Part shown: positions 45,660 to 56,586 of the stretch, piece after piece
Numbering within the stretch: position 1 is the stretch's first letter
Layout: each line of letters begins with the position of its first letter
Assembly (NCBI GenBank): GCA_022842065.1
Contig: JALHQH010000031.1
Span: forward strand, 5,245-69,244
Origin: Caldilineaceae bacterium
Lineage (GTDB): Bacteria > Chloroflexota > Anaerolineae > Caldilineales > Caldilineaceae
Length of the DNA: 64,000 nt
Direction of reading: 5' to 3'
Translations under genes and position numbers: made by a program
The notes under the pieces: model-generated
Database searches by the model: none
What the model saw: only the letters and a program-made list of their open reading frames with translations
What the model was told of the DNA's origin: nothing

Positions 45660-46673
45660 ATGGAGAGTAAAAAGGTGGAAAGTAATTTATCCGTATCAGG
45701 AACGATCGTCGGCGAATTAGCCACTACACCCACCCGTGTAAATTTGCATAGACGGTTGCGGATTGGTGAGCGGGTCATTCAACTATTGCTCTTTCTGTGT
45801 GGCGCCATCTCTGTGCTGACGACGGTCGGGATTTTATTTGTGTTAGGCCGTGAGTCATTTCTTTTCTTTCAACTGCCGGAAGTGACGCTGCTGGACACGA
45901 TCACCAAAGTAAAATGGCAGCCCGCGATTGGGGAATTTGGCATCTGGCCATTGGTTATTGCTACCTTAACCACCAGCTTTGTTGCCATGCTGATTGCATT
46001 GCCGTTGGGGTTGATGATCGCTATCTATCTTAGCGAATATGCTTCGGCGCGGGTGCGCGGCATCTTAAAGCCAATCCTCGAAGTGCTCGCTGGGATTCCG
46101 ACCATCGTTTATGGCTATTTTGCCTTAACCTTTATGACGCCGATTCTGCGCAATCTCTTTGGCACTGATCTGGTTGAGATCTACAACACCGCTTCGGCCG
46201 GGATTGTCATTGGCATTTTAATTCTCCCACTGGTGACCTCCATGAGTGAAGATGCCCTCTCTGCCGTGCCGCGTGCCTTGCGCGAAGCGGCCTATGGGTT
46301 GGGGGCCACCAAACTCGAATCTTCGGTGCAGATTGTGTTGCCCGCTGCGCTATCGGGGATTGCGGCGGCGATCATTGTGGCCATCTCCCGCGCGATCGGT
46401 GAAACCATGGTCGTTGCGGTGGCGGCTGGGGCTGGCCCGCGTAATTTTAACAGTTGGGGCGAAGCGCTGGATGGGTTGGCAATCGCCAATCCGTTTAAGG
46501 CCGCCGAAACCATGACCGGTCACATTGTGCGGATTAGTGGCGGTGATTTGAGCTACGATTCAATCGACTATGCCAGCCTCTTTGCGATTGGTCTGTTGCT
46601 CTTCTTTATGACCTTAAGCTTAAACATTATCAGCCGCATCATCGTTGCCCGATTCCGCGAGGAGTATGATTGA
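45660..46673 (+). CDS. pstC: Phosphate ABC transporter permease PstC
   Basis: One of the two membrane subunits of the phosphate importer, 337 aa with six predicted helices. Typical stretches are [51 protein letters not shown] (EAA loop) and [18 protein letters not shown] 45660 has no clear ribosome-binding site; GTG 45675 has GGAGAG 6 nt upstream and is plausible. The stop codon overlaps the pstA start (TGATG). Confidence 0.93.
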   Translation: MESKKVESNLSVSGTIVGELATTPTRVNLHRRLRIGERVIQLLLFLCGAISVLTTVGILFVLGRESFLFFQLPEVTLLDTITKVKWQPAIGEFGIWPLVIATLTTSFVAMLIALPLGLMIAIYLSEYASARVRGILKPILEVLAGIPTIVYGYFALTFMTPILRNLFGTDLVEIYNTASAGIVIGILILPLVTSMSEDALSAVPRALREAAYGLGATKLESSVQIVLPAALSGIAAAIIVAISRAIGETMVVAVAAGAGPRNFNSWGEALDGLAIANPFKAAETMTGHIVRISGGDLSYDSIDYASLFAIGLLLFFMTLSLNIISRIIVARFREEYD

Positions 46674-48784
46674 TGGCAAACCAATTACCCGTAACCCCAC
46701 CCACTGCCACCGACTATCCAGTTGGGGAGCAGATGCAGCAACAGGTGACCACCCGTCGGCGCCGTGGCTTTATGTGGCAGAATGGCTTTATGTTGGCGAC
46801 AATGGTCGGCATTATTGCCCTGATCGCCCTGCTCTATAACATTATCAATAGCGCGTTCGGTTATGTCGCCATTCAAAATGAAATTGATCCGGAAGCCATT
46901 GTCCTGACGGCCGAAGAGGAACGCTTATTGGCGGCACCGAATCTGGTTTCCAGCGAGCAAGATGAAGATCTCGTGGCCGGCATTATTGACAATCCTTATG
47001 CGATTGGCTTTTTTGGTTATGCCTACTATCAAAATCAGGGTGATGGTCTGCAGGCCTTGACGGTCGAGGGTGTTGCACCGAGTGCCGCCACCGTCAACAG
47101 TGAAGAATATCAGCTTGCGCGACCGCTTTACCTCTATGCGGATGCCACCAGCATGGCCGACAAGCCGGCCGTCGCCGCCTTTTTGGACTATTATGTGGCG
47201 AATGTGGACAATGTGATCGAGGATGTGGGTTATTTTGCGGCCCCGGCGGCAACGCTTCAGGAAAATCTGGCTGTTGTACCAGGTGACGGCACTGCGCCGA
47301 CGGCAGTAACCGGTGACATTGCTATCGCCGGCAGTTCGACTGTCTATCCTTTGACGGCGCGCCTGGCCGAACAATTTACGGCTGAGGGCTTTACCGGTGC
47401 GCTGACGATTGATAATATCGGCACTTCGGCCGGCCTTGCCCGTTTCTGTGACGGCCAGGGGGTCGATATTGCCAATGCCAGTCGCGCCATTTCGCGCGGT
47501 GAAAGCGAACTGTGTGCGAAGAATCGGCGTACGCCTGTTGAATTGCGCGTCGGCACGGATGCCCTAGCCGTCGTGGTCAGTGCCCAGAATGAATTCCTTT
47601 CGGCGGTCACCCTGGAGCAACTGCGCCAGATCTTCACCACGGCCGAAACCTGGGCGGATGTTGATCCATCGTGGCCCGCCGAACCAATTGTCCGTTATGT
47701 GCCTGGGCTCGACAGTGGCACCCTCGACTTTTTTGTGGAAACTGTGTTTGACCGTACCTTGGCCGATTTGCCCAAGGCGACCTTGGTTGAGATTCTGGAA
47801 GACAATGTATCTGCCGGTCTACTCCGCCGTTTTGAGAGCGACCAACCCTTCGCCGAGCGCACCCAGGAAAATGTCTATGATCTGGTGCTGGAACGGGTGG
47901 TCAATCCCGTGGTTGTCAGATCTTGGACCTTGCGCGAATCGTTGCTGATGAAGCCCGATATTGAAGCGGAAGCGGCCACGATTCAAAATGGTGAACTCTC
48001 CTTTCGGAGTTGGTTGACGTTGGATTTCCTGACCGATACGCAATCGTCCTTGCCGCAACAATCTGGCGTGCGTACCGCTATTTTTGGTTCGCTGTGGGTG
48101 ATTCTGATCACGATTTTGTTTTCGCTGCCGATTGGGGTGGGAGCGGCTGTTTATCTGGAAGAATACGCCGATGATAATTGGCTCAACCGGCTGATCGAGA
48201 CCAACATTAACAACCTGGCCGGCGTGCCTTCGATCATCTACGGTCTGTTGGGATTGGCCGTCTTTGTGCGTTTGCTGGAACCATTTACCAGCGGCAATCT
48301 CTTTGGTGTCGTTGATGCCACCACGGCTAATGGCCGCACGGTCATCTCGGCCGGCTTAACGCTTGGCCTCCTGATCTTGCCCTTGATCATCATCAATGCC
48401 CGCGAGGCCATCCGCGCTGTGCCTTCCTCCCTGCGTCAGGCCAGCTTGGGGTTGGGTGCAACCCAGTGGCAGACGATTTGGAATCATGTTTTACCCAACG
48501 CGTTGCCCGGCATTCTAACCGGTGCCATTCTTTCGGTCTCGCGTGCGCTGGGTGAAACTGCCCCCCTGGTTGTGATTGGGGCCTCGACCTTTATTGTGGT
48601 CGATCCGGATGGCCCTTTTTCAAAATTCACCACCTTGCCGATTCAGATCTATCAATGGACTTCGCGCCCGCAAGATGAGTTCCGTAATATTGCCGCGGCG
48701 GCGATTATTGTCTTACTTGTCTTGCTACTCACCCTCAATGCCAGTGCGGTGATCTTGCGCAACCGCTATACCAGGAGAGTTTAA
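46673..48784 (+). CDS. pstA: PstA permease with inserted, circularly permuted PstS-like domain
   Basis: 703 aa, more than twice the usual PstA. Helix 1 (about 40-62) is followed by an extracytoplasmic region of about 400 residues. There, the second half of a PstS fold comes first ([26 protein letters not shown], about 105-200). The first half follows ([26 protein letters not shown], about 213-365), in the reverse of PstS order, with phosphate-contacting motifs kept. The remaining helices and permease loop ([44 protein letters not shown]) are normal PstA. The start overlaps the pstC stop codon, with GGAG upstream. Confidence 0.92.
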   Translation: MANQLPVTPPTATDYPVGEQMQQQVTTRRRRGFMWQNGFMLATMVGIIALIALLYNIINSAFGYVAIQNEIDPEAIVLTAEEERLLAAPNLVSSEQDEDLVAGIIDNPYAIGFFGYAYYQNQGDGLQALTVEGVAPSAATVNSEEYQLARPLYLYADATSMADKPAVAAFLDYYVANVDNVIEDVGYFAAPAATLQENLAVVPGDGTAPTAVTGDIAIAGSSTVYPLTARLAEQFTAEGFTGALTIDNIGTSAGLARFCDGQGVDIANASRAISRGESELCAKNRRTPVELRVGTDALAVVVSAQNEFLSAVTLEQLRQIFTTAETWADVDPSWPAEPIVRYVPGLDSGTLDFFVETVFDRTLADLPKATLVEILEDNVSAGLLRRFESDQPFAERTQENVYDLVLERVVNPVVVRSWTLRESLLMKPDIEAEAATIQNGELSFRSWLTLDFLTDTQSSLPQQSGVRTAIFGSLWVILITILFSLPIGVGAAVYLEEYADDNWLNRLIETNINNLAGVPSIIYGLLGLAVFVRLLEPFTSGNLFGVVDATTANGRTVISAGLTLGLLILPLIIINAREAIRAVPSSLRQASLGLGATQWQTIWNHVLPNALPGILTGAILSVSRALGETAPLVVIGASTFIVVDPDGPFSKFTTLPIQIYQWTSRPQDEFRNIAAAAIIVLLVLLLTLNASAVILRNRYTRRV

Positions 48785-48786
48785 TC

Positions 48787-49608
48787 ATGAGTGAATATGT
48801 CAAGGAATTCAAACCGGCGAGTGCTTCAACGTCAACCGAGCAGGAACGTTATGCTATTGAGGCACACAAGCTCAACATCTTTTACGGCAAGTTTCATGCT
48901 GTACGTGATGTCGATCTCAAGATCGAGACCCGCAAGATTACGGCCATGATTGGGCCATCGGGCTGTGGCAAAAGCACCGTGTTGCGCTGTTTCAACCGCA
49001 TGAACGATCTGATCAGCAGCGCGCGCATCGAAGGCGAAGTGCTCTACAACCATCAAAATATCTATGCGTCGAATGTCGATCCAGTCGAAGTGCGGCGCCG
49101 AGTGGGCATGGTCTTTCAAAAACCAAACCCATTCCCCAAGAGCATCTATGAGAACATTGCCTGGGGCGCACGCGTTAATGGCTTCAAAGGCAACATGGAT
49201 GACTTGGTCGAGCAATCCCTGCGTAATGCGGCGCTGTGGGACGAAGTCAAAGAGAAGCTGCAACAGAGCGCCCTTGGCCTCTCCGGTGGTCAACAGCAGC
49301 GGCTCTGTATTGCGCGCACGATTGCCGTCAAGCCGGATATTATCCTCATGGATGAACCGTGTTCGGCTTTGGACCCCATTGCGACGCTGAAGATCGAAGA
49401 CCTCATGCGCGAATTAACTGCGCAATATACGATCATTATCGTTACGCACAATATGCAACAGGCCGCCCGCGTCTCGGACTATACGGCCTTTTATATGGTT
49501 GATGATAGCCGCACTGGGCACCTGGCCGAGTTTGGCGTCACCAAAGAGATCTTTACCAATCCCAAAGATAAGCGCACGGAAGATTACATTACCGGCCGCT
49601 TCGGGTAA
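48787..49608 (+). CDS. pstB: Phosphate ABC transporter ATPase PstB
   Basis: The cytoplasmic ATPase that powers PstCA. Walker [10 protein letters not shown] (about 56-64), signature LSGGQQQR, Walker [13 protein letters not shown], and the H-loop ([16 protein letters not shown]). The 273-aa length is normal. It starts 2 bp after pstA. Confidence 0.97.
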   Translation: MSEYVKEFKPASASTSTEQERYAIEAHKLNIFYGKFHAVRDVDLKIETRKITAMIGPSGCGKSTVLRCFNRMNDLISSARIEGEVLYNHQNIYASNVDPVEVRRRVGMVFQKPNPFPKSIYENIAWGARVNGFKGNMDDLVEQSLRNAALWDEVKEKLQQSALGLSGGQQQRLCIARTIAVKPDIILMDEPCSALDPIATLKIEDLMRELTAQYTIIIVTHNMQQAARVSDYTAFYMVDDSRTGHLAEFGVTKEIFTNPKDKRTEDYITGRFG

Positions 49609-49670
49609 TTGTTGTGCTATAAGGCACCCCATTTATCGCTCGCGCCGGACGTAAAATATGGAGACAAGCC

Positions 49671-50351
49671 ATGACAAGATTACACTATGCAAAAGAACTG
49701 CAACGGCTACAGGATGAGTTGCTGTTAATGGGCAGCATGGTCAGCCAGGCGCTGAGCGAAGCGCTGAGTGCGATGAAGCGCCAAGATATCGCCGCGGCGC
49801 AACGGCTGATTGAATATGATCGGTTAGTCAATCAAAAGCGCTATGCCTTGGAAGATGGGGTGCTGACGCTGATTGCAACGCAGCAACCGATGGCGCGCGA
49901 TATGCGCTTTTTGGCCGCAGTCCTCGATCTGGCCTCGGAGCTGGAGCGGATTGGCGACTATGCCAAGGGCATTGGCCGCATTACGATTTTCCTGGGCAAA
50001 GAGTCGGCCGTGAAACCGCTGATCCATCTGCCGCAGATGTGTACCATTGTGGTCGAAATGTTGCGCGACGCCCTTGACGCCTTTATCAACCAAGATATCA
50101 CCGCCGCCCGCCAGATCCCGCTGCGCGATGATCAGGTGGATGAGTTATATAACACAGTTAATGGCGAGTTGATGCAATTAGTGATCGCCAATCCCTCGAT
50201 CATGGATCGGGCCAATTACTATTCCTGGGCTGCCCACAATTTAGAGCGCGCGGCCGACCGGGTTGTCAACATTTGTGAGCGCATTATCTATACCGTAACT
50301 GGTGAATTTGTCGAGATGGATAGCGAAGAGTCCACCGCCAGTATTATGTAA
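49671..50351 (+). CDS. phoU: Phosphate signalling regulator PhoU
   Basis: A 226-aa helical protein with two PhoU repeats (about 1-110 and 115-215), including MARDMRFLAAVLDLASELERIGDYA and NLERAADRVVNICER-type metal/contact motifs. It dampens the PhoR-PhoB signal and Pst transport when phosphate is plentiful. It is the last gene of the pst operon, with GGAGA before the ATG and a strong terminator after it. Confidence 0.95.
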   Translation: MTRLHYAKELQRLQDELLLMGSMVSQALSEALSAMKRQDIAAAQRLIEYDRLVNQKRYALEDGVLTLIATQQPMARDMRFLAAVLDLASELERIGDYAKGIGRITIFLGKESAVKPLIHLPQMCTIVVEMLRDALDAFINQDITAARQIPLRDDQVDELYNTVNGELMQLVIANPSIMDRANYYSWAAHNLERAADRVVNICERIIYTVTGEFVEMDSEESTASIM

Positions 50352-50384
50352 CGCCTGTTGACGTGCATGGTAAAGACTAACCCC

Positions 50385-50434
50385 GCCAATCAAAAGGTCG
50401 GCAATGGATACCCATTGCCGACCTTTTGATTGGC
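50385..50434. terminator. Terminator of the pst operon, 23-bp perfect arms
   Basis: The arms at 50385-50407 and 50412-50434 pair exactly around ATAC and include AAAAGG/CCTTTT near the base. It lies between phoU and the convergent hybrid kinase. Confidence 0.88.
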
Positions 50435-50527
50435 CCATCATTACGATGTGCGTACAGCTTTATTAAAAAGCGGCTAGCTCTACGAAAAGATAGCCTGAAT
50501 GGTTCGCGCCCTGATAAAGCATTAACC

Positions 50528-51697
50528 TTAAGCGAACGGTAGCATTTTTTCGCCTGCCACGTCCGCATAATCGCCAAGCGGACAGAGATCCACTGTAAAG
50601 ATCGCGCCACCGTTTGGGTTATCGCGCACACTAAGTCGACCTTCATGCGCTTCGGCCACCAGACGACAGAAGGCTAGGCCAATGCTTGTATTGGGCCGGC
50701 TGGGGTAATGTAAGTCATTATTTTCCAGTTGGGCAAAGAGCTGCTCAATCATCAAGGCTGGTACGGCCGGACCTTGGTCTGCTACTTCCAATTGTAAAGA
50801 ACTGGCTGCAGCCTGTCCGTACTGCGTGAGCTTGACTGTCACTGTGCTGCCTGCTGGGGTAAATTTCACCGCATTGCCAATCAAGGTGTCAAACAACCGT
50901 TGGACGAGTGCGCTATCTACCAACAGGGTGCAATGCGCATCCAATTTTTCTAGTACTAATTGAATATTTTGTGAGGAGGCTGCGCGTTGGTGCTTTTGGA
51001 TCGTCTCAGTTAAGATCATACTCAGATCGGTCAACTGCTGCCGTAACACCAAGCGTCCCCGCTGCATACGCGACAGAATCAGCATATCATCAAAGAGCTT
51101 GCCCAAGCGCAATGCCTCATTTTGGATCATCTCCACCTGATTCATCTGTTCCGGCGGTAGCTGCAATTTGCGCTGCATTACCTGTGAATAGAGCAAGATC
51201 GAGCTCAGTGGATTACGCATGTCGTGGACAATCATGCGCGAGAAGAGTTCGCGCATTTGCAGCGCCTGGTCGAGTTCATCATACTGGTGTTTAATTCGTA
51301 ACATGGAGCGGACCCGGGCACGCAATTCGGCACCGTTGACTGGCTTGGAAATAAACTCATCCGCCCCCGTATCCAACCCGGTGACCAGATAGTCAACATC
51401 ATCGAGCGCCGTTACCATGATAATCGGCACATGACGATAGTGGTCGGAATGTCTGATCCGGCTACAGACATCGAAGCCATTCATCCCTGGCATCATTAGA
51501 TCGAGCAGGATCACATCTGGGTTCAATTCGTCCATATGTTTGAGTGCATCAACACCGCTGCTTTTAAAAAGCAGATCATAGCCCTCAGGATAGAGCTGTG
51601 CTGCAATCGTGTCCTGCACACGCGGATCATCGTCGACCACTAAAATGCGGGGTGGTTTAGTGGTGGTCTGTTGAGAAGTGACAGTAGACGAATTCAA
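50528..51697 (-). CDS. Response regulator-histidine kinase hybrid (REC-HisKA-HATPase)
   Basis: A 389-aa cytoplasmic protein. The N-terminal receiver has VVDDDP and phospho-acceptor Asp66 (ILLDLMMPG). The kinase follows, with His158 in MIVHDMRNPLSS, an N-box (DTLIGNAVKFTPAG) and a weak G-region (VADQGPAVPA, then IGLAFCRLVAEAHEG). The G1 motif lacks the usual DxGxGI glycine pattern, so ATPase activity may be reduced. There is no membrane segment; input comes through the receiver. It is transcribed towards the pst operon terminator. The partner regulator is unknown. Confidence 0.87.
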   Translation of the reverse strand: MNSSTVTSQQTTTKPPRILVVDDDPRVQDTIAAQLYPEGYDLLFKSSGVDALKHMDELNPDVILLDLMMPGMNGFDVCSRIRHSDHYRHVPIIMVTALDDVDYLVTGLDTGADEFISKPVNGAELRARVRSMLRIKHQYDELDQALQMRELFSRMIVHDMRNPLSSILLYSQVMQRKLQLPPEQMNQVEMIQNEALRLGKLFDDMLILSRMQRGRLVLRQQLTDLSMILTETIQKHQRAASSQNIQLVLEKLDAHCTLLVDSALVQRLFDTLIGNAVKFTPAGSTVTVKLTQYGQAAASSLQLEVADQGPAVPALMIEQLFAQLENNDLHYPSRPNTSIGLAFCRLVAEAHEGRLSVRDNPNGGAIFTVDLCPLGDYADVAGEKMLPFA

Positions 51698-51863
51698 AAT
51701 GAACTCCTATTAAATGGTCGATTCGCCTGATGGGTTGCTTACACTAATTGGCCTTTGGAGCGCCGCGACTGATACTGCGGCAAATCGTACCGTTTCGTTA
51801 ATTTATGTTATGGAAAGGCCCAAAGTTTGCACATTGACGATAGATTATTCAGTAGACCGCAAG

Positions 51864-51998
51864 GTAGTCTGCATCCTCATAGAGATGACACTTAAACTTG
51901 GCACAATCTCACCCTATTGCCTTCTGCGGTAGATTGTGCCAAGTTTAAATAATGTGTCTATCAGATGCAGACTACTGTTCGCATCTGAGGATGCGAAC
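51864..51998. repeat. Nested long stem-loops (112-bp imperfect palindrome plus hairpin)
   Basis: The outer arms GTAGTCTGCATC (51864) and GATGCAGACTAC (51964) enclose 18-bp perfect arms (51892-51909 and 51931-51948). A second hairpin, GTTCGCATC/GATGCGAAC, follows at 51977-51998. The rest of the 51698-52240 gap is A+T rich with no gene seen. A MITE-like or REP-like element is possible. Confidence 0.8.
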
Positions 51999-52240
51999 TA
52001 CACGTTGCGCTCTACTGATTATGTAATCCTTATTAATCGTGCAATACTTGTGTTCTAGTGTAGCATAGAAAAAAGTGACTGTTTAGCGTGTTAATGCGTA
52101 TTATCACTAGTCCTTTAGGGCTATATGCTCAGCGCTGGGGCAACCCATTGACATGATTAAAGTATAAAGCGTAAAATAAGAAACGTAAAGTTTTCGTAAG
52201 GTTAGAATTGTCATCGCCTATCGGCAGAGAGGTGGTTTGC

Positions 52241-53560
52241 GTGCAATTGACTCGCCGTGCCTGGATCTTACTGGCTTTGAGCGCACTACCTCTGGCCCTA
52301 ATCGGGTGGAGCGAATGGTTGCGCTGGGGTGTTGTACTCTGGCTCTTGTTGATCTGCGCCCTATTACTTGCCGATTGGCGCTTGGGTGTACAACCCGACG
52401 AGTGGCGTATTAATCGTCAGCATGAGCAACGGCTCTCACTGGCAGTGCCCAATGCCATCGTCTTGGTGGTGCTGCTCCGCCGCAACAGCCGTTCATTGCG
52501 CTTTTGGGTGCGCGACACTCCGCCCCCCACTTTCCACCTGGCGGAACATCTACGCATTTTATCAGCAACCATTACCGGACGAGAACCGATCCAACTCGCC
52601 TATGTCATTTACCCGCCACGGCGCGGTGACTATCACTTTGGTGACATTTACCTGCGTTGGGAGAGTGGGTTGCGGCTCTGGCACCGGCAAACCCGTCTGC
52701 CCGCGGCTGCCAGTGTCAAGGTCTACCCCAATCTAGTCGATGTGAAGAAGTATGATCTACTCTTACGCCGCAACCGCCTCTGGGAATTGGGGGTCCGTAA
52801 TCTGCACATCTTGGGCGCCGGTGCCGAATTTGAGCGGCTGCGTGATTACCAGCCGGATGATGAGTACCGACGCATTAATTGGAAGGCAACGGCACGGCTT
52901 GGTAAACCCATCAGCATTGAGTATGAGACGGAGCGCAGCCAGCAGATCATGGTGCTGTTGGATGTGGGGCGGATGATGCGTAGCCCCGTGGGTGAGGTGG
53001 CCAAGTTGGATTATGCGATCAACGCGGTCTTGTTATTGGCGTATGTCGCTGCGCAGAAAGGGGATAAAGTCGGGCTGCTGGCCTTTGCCGATGATGTCCA
53101 ACTCTGGGTCGCGGGGCGCAGCGGCAAGGGCCAATTTCACCGGCTATTAGAGCAGCTCTATGCGCTGGAAAGTACAGCGGTTGAGTCAGATTACAACCGT
53201 GCCTTCACCTACTTCGCCGCCAAGCAGCACAAACGTAGCCTTGTGCTCGTTTTCACTGATTTGACGGGCAGCATCAGCACGGAAACATTGGTTGCCCAAA
53301 TGGGCCGGCTACGCCGTGGTCATTTGCCCTTGTTGGTGACCATGCGCGATCCCACCGTGCAACAGTTGGCGCAACAAGCGGTGATCGACAGTGGTACCCT
53401 CTATGAGCGCACAGTGGCCGAAGGCTTGTTGGCGGAGCGGCAGCTTGCCCTCGAACAGTTACAACAACGCGGCGTCCTCACCCTCGACGCCCCCGCCGAC
53501 CAGCTCAGCATTGCTGTGATCAACCGTTATCTGGCCTTAAAGGCGCGCAGTCGGATTTAG
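52241..53560 (+). CDS. DUF58-domain protein (vWA-like)
   Basis: About 439 aa. Two N-terminal membrane helices (about 4-45) are followed by a beta-rich part and a DUF58/vWA-like domain with the signature GAGAEFERLRDYQPDDEYRRINWKATAR. A MIDAS-like LLDVGRMM follows, then DKVGLLAFAD. Such proteins usually sit beside a MoxR AAA+ ATPase and a transglutaminase; neither is here. GTG 52241 has GAGG 8 nt upstream and is preferred to TTG 52208. Its role is unknown, perhaps chaperone-like assembly at the membrane. Confidence 0.85.
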   Translation: MQLTRRAWILLALSALPLALIGWSEWLRWGVVLWLLLICALLLADWRLGVQPDEWRINRQHEQRLSLAVPNAIVLVVLLRRNSRSLRFWVRDTPPPTFHLAEHLRILSATITGREPIQLAYVIYPPRRGDYHFGDIYLRWESGLRLWHRQTRLPAAASVKVYPNLVDVKKYDLLLRRNRLWELGVRNLHILGAGAEFERLRDYQPDDEYRRINWKATARLGKPISIEYETERSQQIMVLLDVGRMMRSPVGEVAKLDYAINAVLLLAYVAAQKGDKVGLLAFADDVQLWVAGRSGKGQFHRLLEQLYALESTAVESDYNRAFTYFAAKQHKRSLVLVFTDLTGSISTETLVAQMGRLRRGHLPLLVTMRDPTVQQLAQQAVIDSGTLYERTVAEGLLAERQLALEQLQQRGVLTLDAPADQLSIAVINRYLALKARSRI

Positions 53561-53567
53561 GGAGTAG

Positions 53568-53689
53568 GTAGATCAGTAGATCAGTAAATCGGTATAATTG
53601 CGATTTACTGATCTACTGATCTACTGATCTACTGATCTACTGATCTACTGATCTACTGATCTACTGATCTACTGATCTACTGATCTACT
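53568..53689. repeat. TACTGATC octamer array with inverted copies
   Basis: About 10.5 tandem copies of TACTGATC (53606-53689) are preceded by three inverse copies (53568-53591). The whole can fold into a long hairpin between the convergent DUF58 and prenyl synthase genes. Confidence 0.95.
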
Positions 53690-53698
53690 ATCCCCACT

Positions 53699-54733
53699 TC
53701 ACGCCTGCCGCTCTAACAACCCCTCGGTCAACGCCCAAAGCATGGTCTCCGGGGTGCGGTCGCCAAAGACTTCCTGCAGGGCCGCCACTGCGACTTCATG
53801 TTGCTGGCGCATGGCCTGGTCGGCATGGGCGCGCGCGGCAGCCTGATCGAGTAGGGTATAGGCTAAGGGGAGCTGCTCTGCGTTAAAGTTGGGACCGAGG
53901 AGGGTTTCAAACTGTTCGCCCACATAAGGGTGGTTAAGGGTGTGGAGAATGGGCAGGCTCTTCTTGCGGCGCAGGAGATCGTTACCCGCCGCCTTGCCCG
54001 TGACCTGGGGATCACCCCAAATGCCCAAAATATCATCCTGAATTTGAAAAGCAAGTCCACTGGCTATTCCAAAGCGTTGTAATGCCTCGATCTGGGTCGC
54101 GTCGGCCCCGCCAATAATTGCCCCAATCGCCACACTGGCTCCTACTAATGCCGCAGTTTTGCCTTGAATCATCCGCATATACTCGGCGACGGTGACATTC
54201 GTGCGCGTTTCAAAGCCCATATCCAAATGCTGCCCTTCGGTGAGGGCCAGGCAGGTCTGCGTAAAACGTGCCAACGCGTCCAGCGTGGTCGGCGCGCTGA
54301 CTCCGCGCCGGGCGAGCCGCTGCATGGCGGCAAAGGCCAGGGTAAACATGGCATCGCCGGCGTTGATCGCTTGGGGGGCACCCCAGACTTTCCACAGGGT
54401 GGGGCGGTGACGACGGGTTTCATCACCATCCTCAATATCATCATGAATCAGCGAAAAGTTGTGTAACAGCTCAATTGCGGCCGCAGCGGGCAAAGCCTGA
54501 ATCGGCTCACCGCCGGTCTCGGTCGCGGCCATGAGACAGAGCATCGGGCGTAACCGTTTTCCGGCCGGGTAGTTCTGGGGGCGCAGCAGTTCATCGGCCC
54601 AGCCCAGATGGTAGTGCAACATGCCGTAATGGACGGCAACCGCAGCTTCGTCGTTAAAAAGTAATTCGCGCATCTCCCCTTCGACCCGCGGTAACCAGTG
54701 GCCGAGAAAGTGGCTGAGTTCGGTGCTAGACAT
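53699..54733 (-). CDS. Polyprenyl (geranylgeranyl-type) diphosphate synthase
   Basis: A 344-aa trans-isoprenyl diphosphate synthase. The first Asp-rich motif is [14 protein letters not shown] and the second is [23 protein letters not shown] carries the substrate Lys/Arg. It condenses IPP onto allylic diphosphates; chain length cannot be fixed from sequence, GGPP being most likely. GGAG lies 8 nt before ATG 54733; residues encoded upstream are not conserved. It lies 20 bp after the IPP isomerase gene and is surely co-transcribed with it. Confidence 0.92.
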   Translation of the reverse strand: MSSTELSHFLGHWLPRVEGEMRELLFNDEAAVAVHYGMLHYHLGWADELLRPQNYPAGKRLRPMLCLMAATETGGEPIQALPAAAAIELLHNFSLIHDDIEDGDETRRHRPTLWKVWGAPQAINAGDAMFTLAFAAMQRLARRGVSAPTTLDALARFTQTCLALTEGQHLDMGFETRTNVTVAEYMRMIQGKTAALVGASVAIGAIIGGADATQIEALQRFGIASGLAFQIQDDILGIWGDPQVTGKAAGNDLLRRKKSLPILHTLNHPYVGEQFETLLGPNFNAEQLPLAYTLLDQAAARAHADQAMRQQHEVAVAALQEVFGDRTPETMLWALTEGLLERQA

Positions 54734-54753
54734 GATGAATTCTCCGTGCTTGC

Positions 54754-55794
54754 TTATGTTCGTTCGACCAGTACCCCTGGCTGGCGTAAGGCCTCGACGG
54801 TGGCGGCACCGCTGCAAAACATGGCCACGCGTAGTTCAGTGCTTAGTAGCTCCATCTCTGCACAGACTGCCTCCGCTGACTCAACGGCACACTTGAGAAA
54901 AGGCGAAGCCAACCCAACCAGATCGGCACCCAGGGCGACACATTTTGCCACATCCTGGCCGGTACGGATGCCACCGCTGGCAAAGATCGATACCTGGGGT
55001 TTTTCCAATTCGGCGCGCACCTGGCGCACGGCCAGCAGGCTCTCGGCGGTCGGAATGCCCCAATCAGCGAAGGCCCCCGCCAACCGCCGTAAATGTTCGG
55101 TCGGTGCGCGATGCATTTCCACCTGGCTCCATGAGGTGCCGCCCGCACCGGCCACATCAATTGCACTGACGCCAGCTTCGATCAGGCGGCGTGCCACCGC
55201 GGCGCTAATGCCCCAGCCCACTTCTTTAATGATCACCGGCTGTGTCAGTTGCGTACAGACCTGCTCGATCTGTTTGAGCAGCCCCCGCCAATTTAGATCG
55301 CCGCCCGCTTGGACCACCTCTTGGAGGGGGTTAAGATGAAGGATCAGGGCATCGGCCTCGATCATCTCCATGGCGCGCCGGCAGTGTTCAACGCCATAAC
55401 CATAGTTTAGTTGGACGGCCCCTAAATTGGCAAAGAGCAGAATCGACGGGGCGAGATCACGCACGCGGAAGGTGCCGGCGCTGTCCGAACGTTCCAAGCC
55501 GGCGCGCTGACTGCCAACCCCCATCGCTAGCCCTTGTGCTTCGGCCGCAATGGCCAGATTCCGGTTGATCGCCTGGGCTTCCGCCGTGCCGCCGGTCATG
55601 GAGCTGACCAGAATCGGGGCCGTGACCCGCTTGCCAAAGAGCCACACACTTGGATCGATTTCGGGTAACGCCAATTCCGGTAGAGCCTGGTGCATAAAGC
55701 GAAAGCGCTCCAACCCTGTGGTCGTGCTGGGAAAGCTCACATTTTCTTCGAGGTTGATACGGATGTGATCCGCCTTGCGTTGATCAATAGACAA
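54754..55794 (-). CDS. fni: Type 2 isopentenyl-diphosphate delta-isomerase
   Basis: An FMN/NAD(P)H-dependent enzyme (IDI-2) that interconverts IPP and DMAPP, 346 aa. Motifs: [16 protein letters not shown] at the N-terminus, [47 protein letters not shown] and [17 protein letters not shown] 55794 has GAGG 6 nt upstream and begins at the conserved SIDQRK; the frame continues to ATG 55896 but that extension is not conserved. It is the first gene of the isoprenoid pair. Confidence 0.93.
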   Translation of the reverse strand: MSIDQRKADHIRINLEENVSFPSTTTGLERFRFMHQALPELALPEIDPSVWLFGKRVTAPILVSSMTGGTAEAQAINRNLAIAAEAQGLAMGVGSQRAGLERSDSAGTFRVRDLAPSILLFANLGAVQLNYGYGVEHCRRAMEMIEADALILHLNPLQEVVQAGGDLNWRGLLKQIEQVCTQLTQPVIIKEVGWGISAAVARRLIEAGVSAIDVAGAGGTSWSQVEMHRAPTEHLRRLAGAFADWGIPTAESLLAVRQVRAELEKPQVSIFASGGIRTGQDVAKCVALGADLVGLASPFLKCAVESAEAVCAEMELLSTELRVAMFCSGAATVEALRQPGVLVERT

Positions 55795-55974
55795 AGAAAC
55801 ACCTCTTGTTGTCAATTTTTGCCAATTTATGATGTCGGACTTAACCAGCGTACACGAGCGGGTTCCTTGGTCGCTGCGGTTGCACAAGCGCTGCACACGA
55901 TTGATGCTCCGTAGACCACAGCCGTGCGCTACGGGGTACCCAGCGCGTTGTGGTGTACTAATTATGGAGTTCTG

Positions 55975-56091
55975 ATGAACAAAAAATTTCGGCGTAATTA
56001 TTTCGTACGTTTTGCGTCATGTAGATTAGATGGCTGTCCACATGGATTTGCACTCCAGCTTATGCCTTTTGAGCCAATCATTCAGTATTGA
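55975..56091 (+). CDS. Possible 38-aa small protein
   Basis: A frame with a good ribosome-binding site (GGAG, 5 nt before ATG) encoding a peptide that starts [18 protein letters not shown] and has two CxxxxC-spaced cysteines. There is no homology knowledge. It lies in the long gap 55795-56586, where nothing else coding is convincing. Confidence 0.25.
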   Translation: MNKKFRRNYFVRFASCRLDGCPHGFALQLMPFEPIIQY

Positions 56092-56586
56092 CTCTCCCTT
56101 GTGCGCGTTGTTTGTACTGCATTGTATCGAAAGTGTCCTTGCTTTGAAAACACCAAGGCGCGTGGACAGTTAGTGCCGTGCCGGAGCATGACGCATGGGG
56201 AAACTGTGTAAACCGTTGTGTGTTGCAACTGTTTTGAATCATCAAGATTTGTGCGTATCTGTTTGCTCGCGCATTGTTCTCCTATACTGGGCCAGCCTGG
56301 TCGGTGTCAAACATCTGCTGGGTGCTGCCCGTATAACTTGCATCCAAATCGGCGATCCTGCTCCTTGCATAAATCGACACAAGCGATGGGCGCGACTCAA
56401 CCATTACCTAACGCCGGCAACGTATGGTTGGGCACGTCTTTTGCGCTGTGTCACACACAACGGCTCAGCTATGCAGCGTGTAAATGCGAAACACACGGTG
56501 CATTCAATGACGCGATTCATGCCTGCGGCTGATATGCGTCACCAATTTAATACATCAACTCAGTTTGTTTGATAAAGGAGTCACTT

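Noticed and set aside
56195..56572. A 125-codon frame in the 55.8-56.6 kb gap
   Set aside because: It is rich in Cys, His and Trp without any domain pattern, has no ribosome-binding site, and runs up to the next gene's start region.
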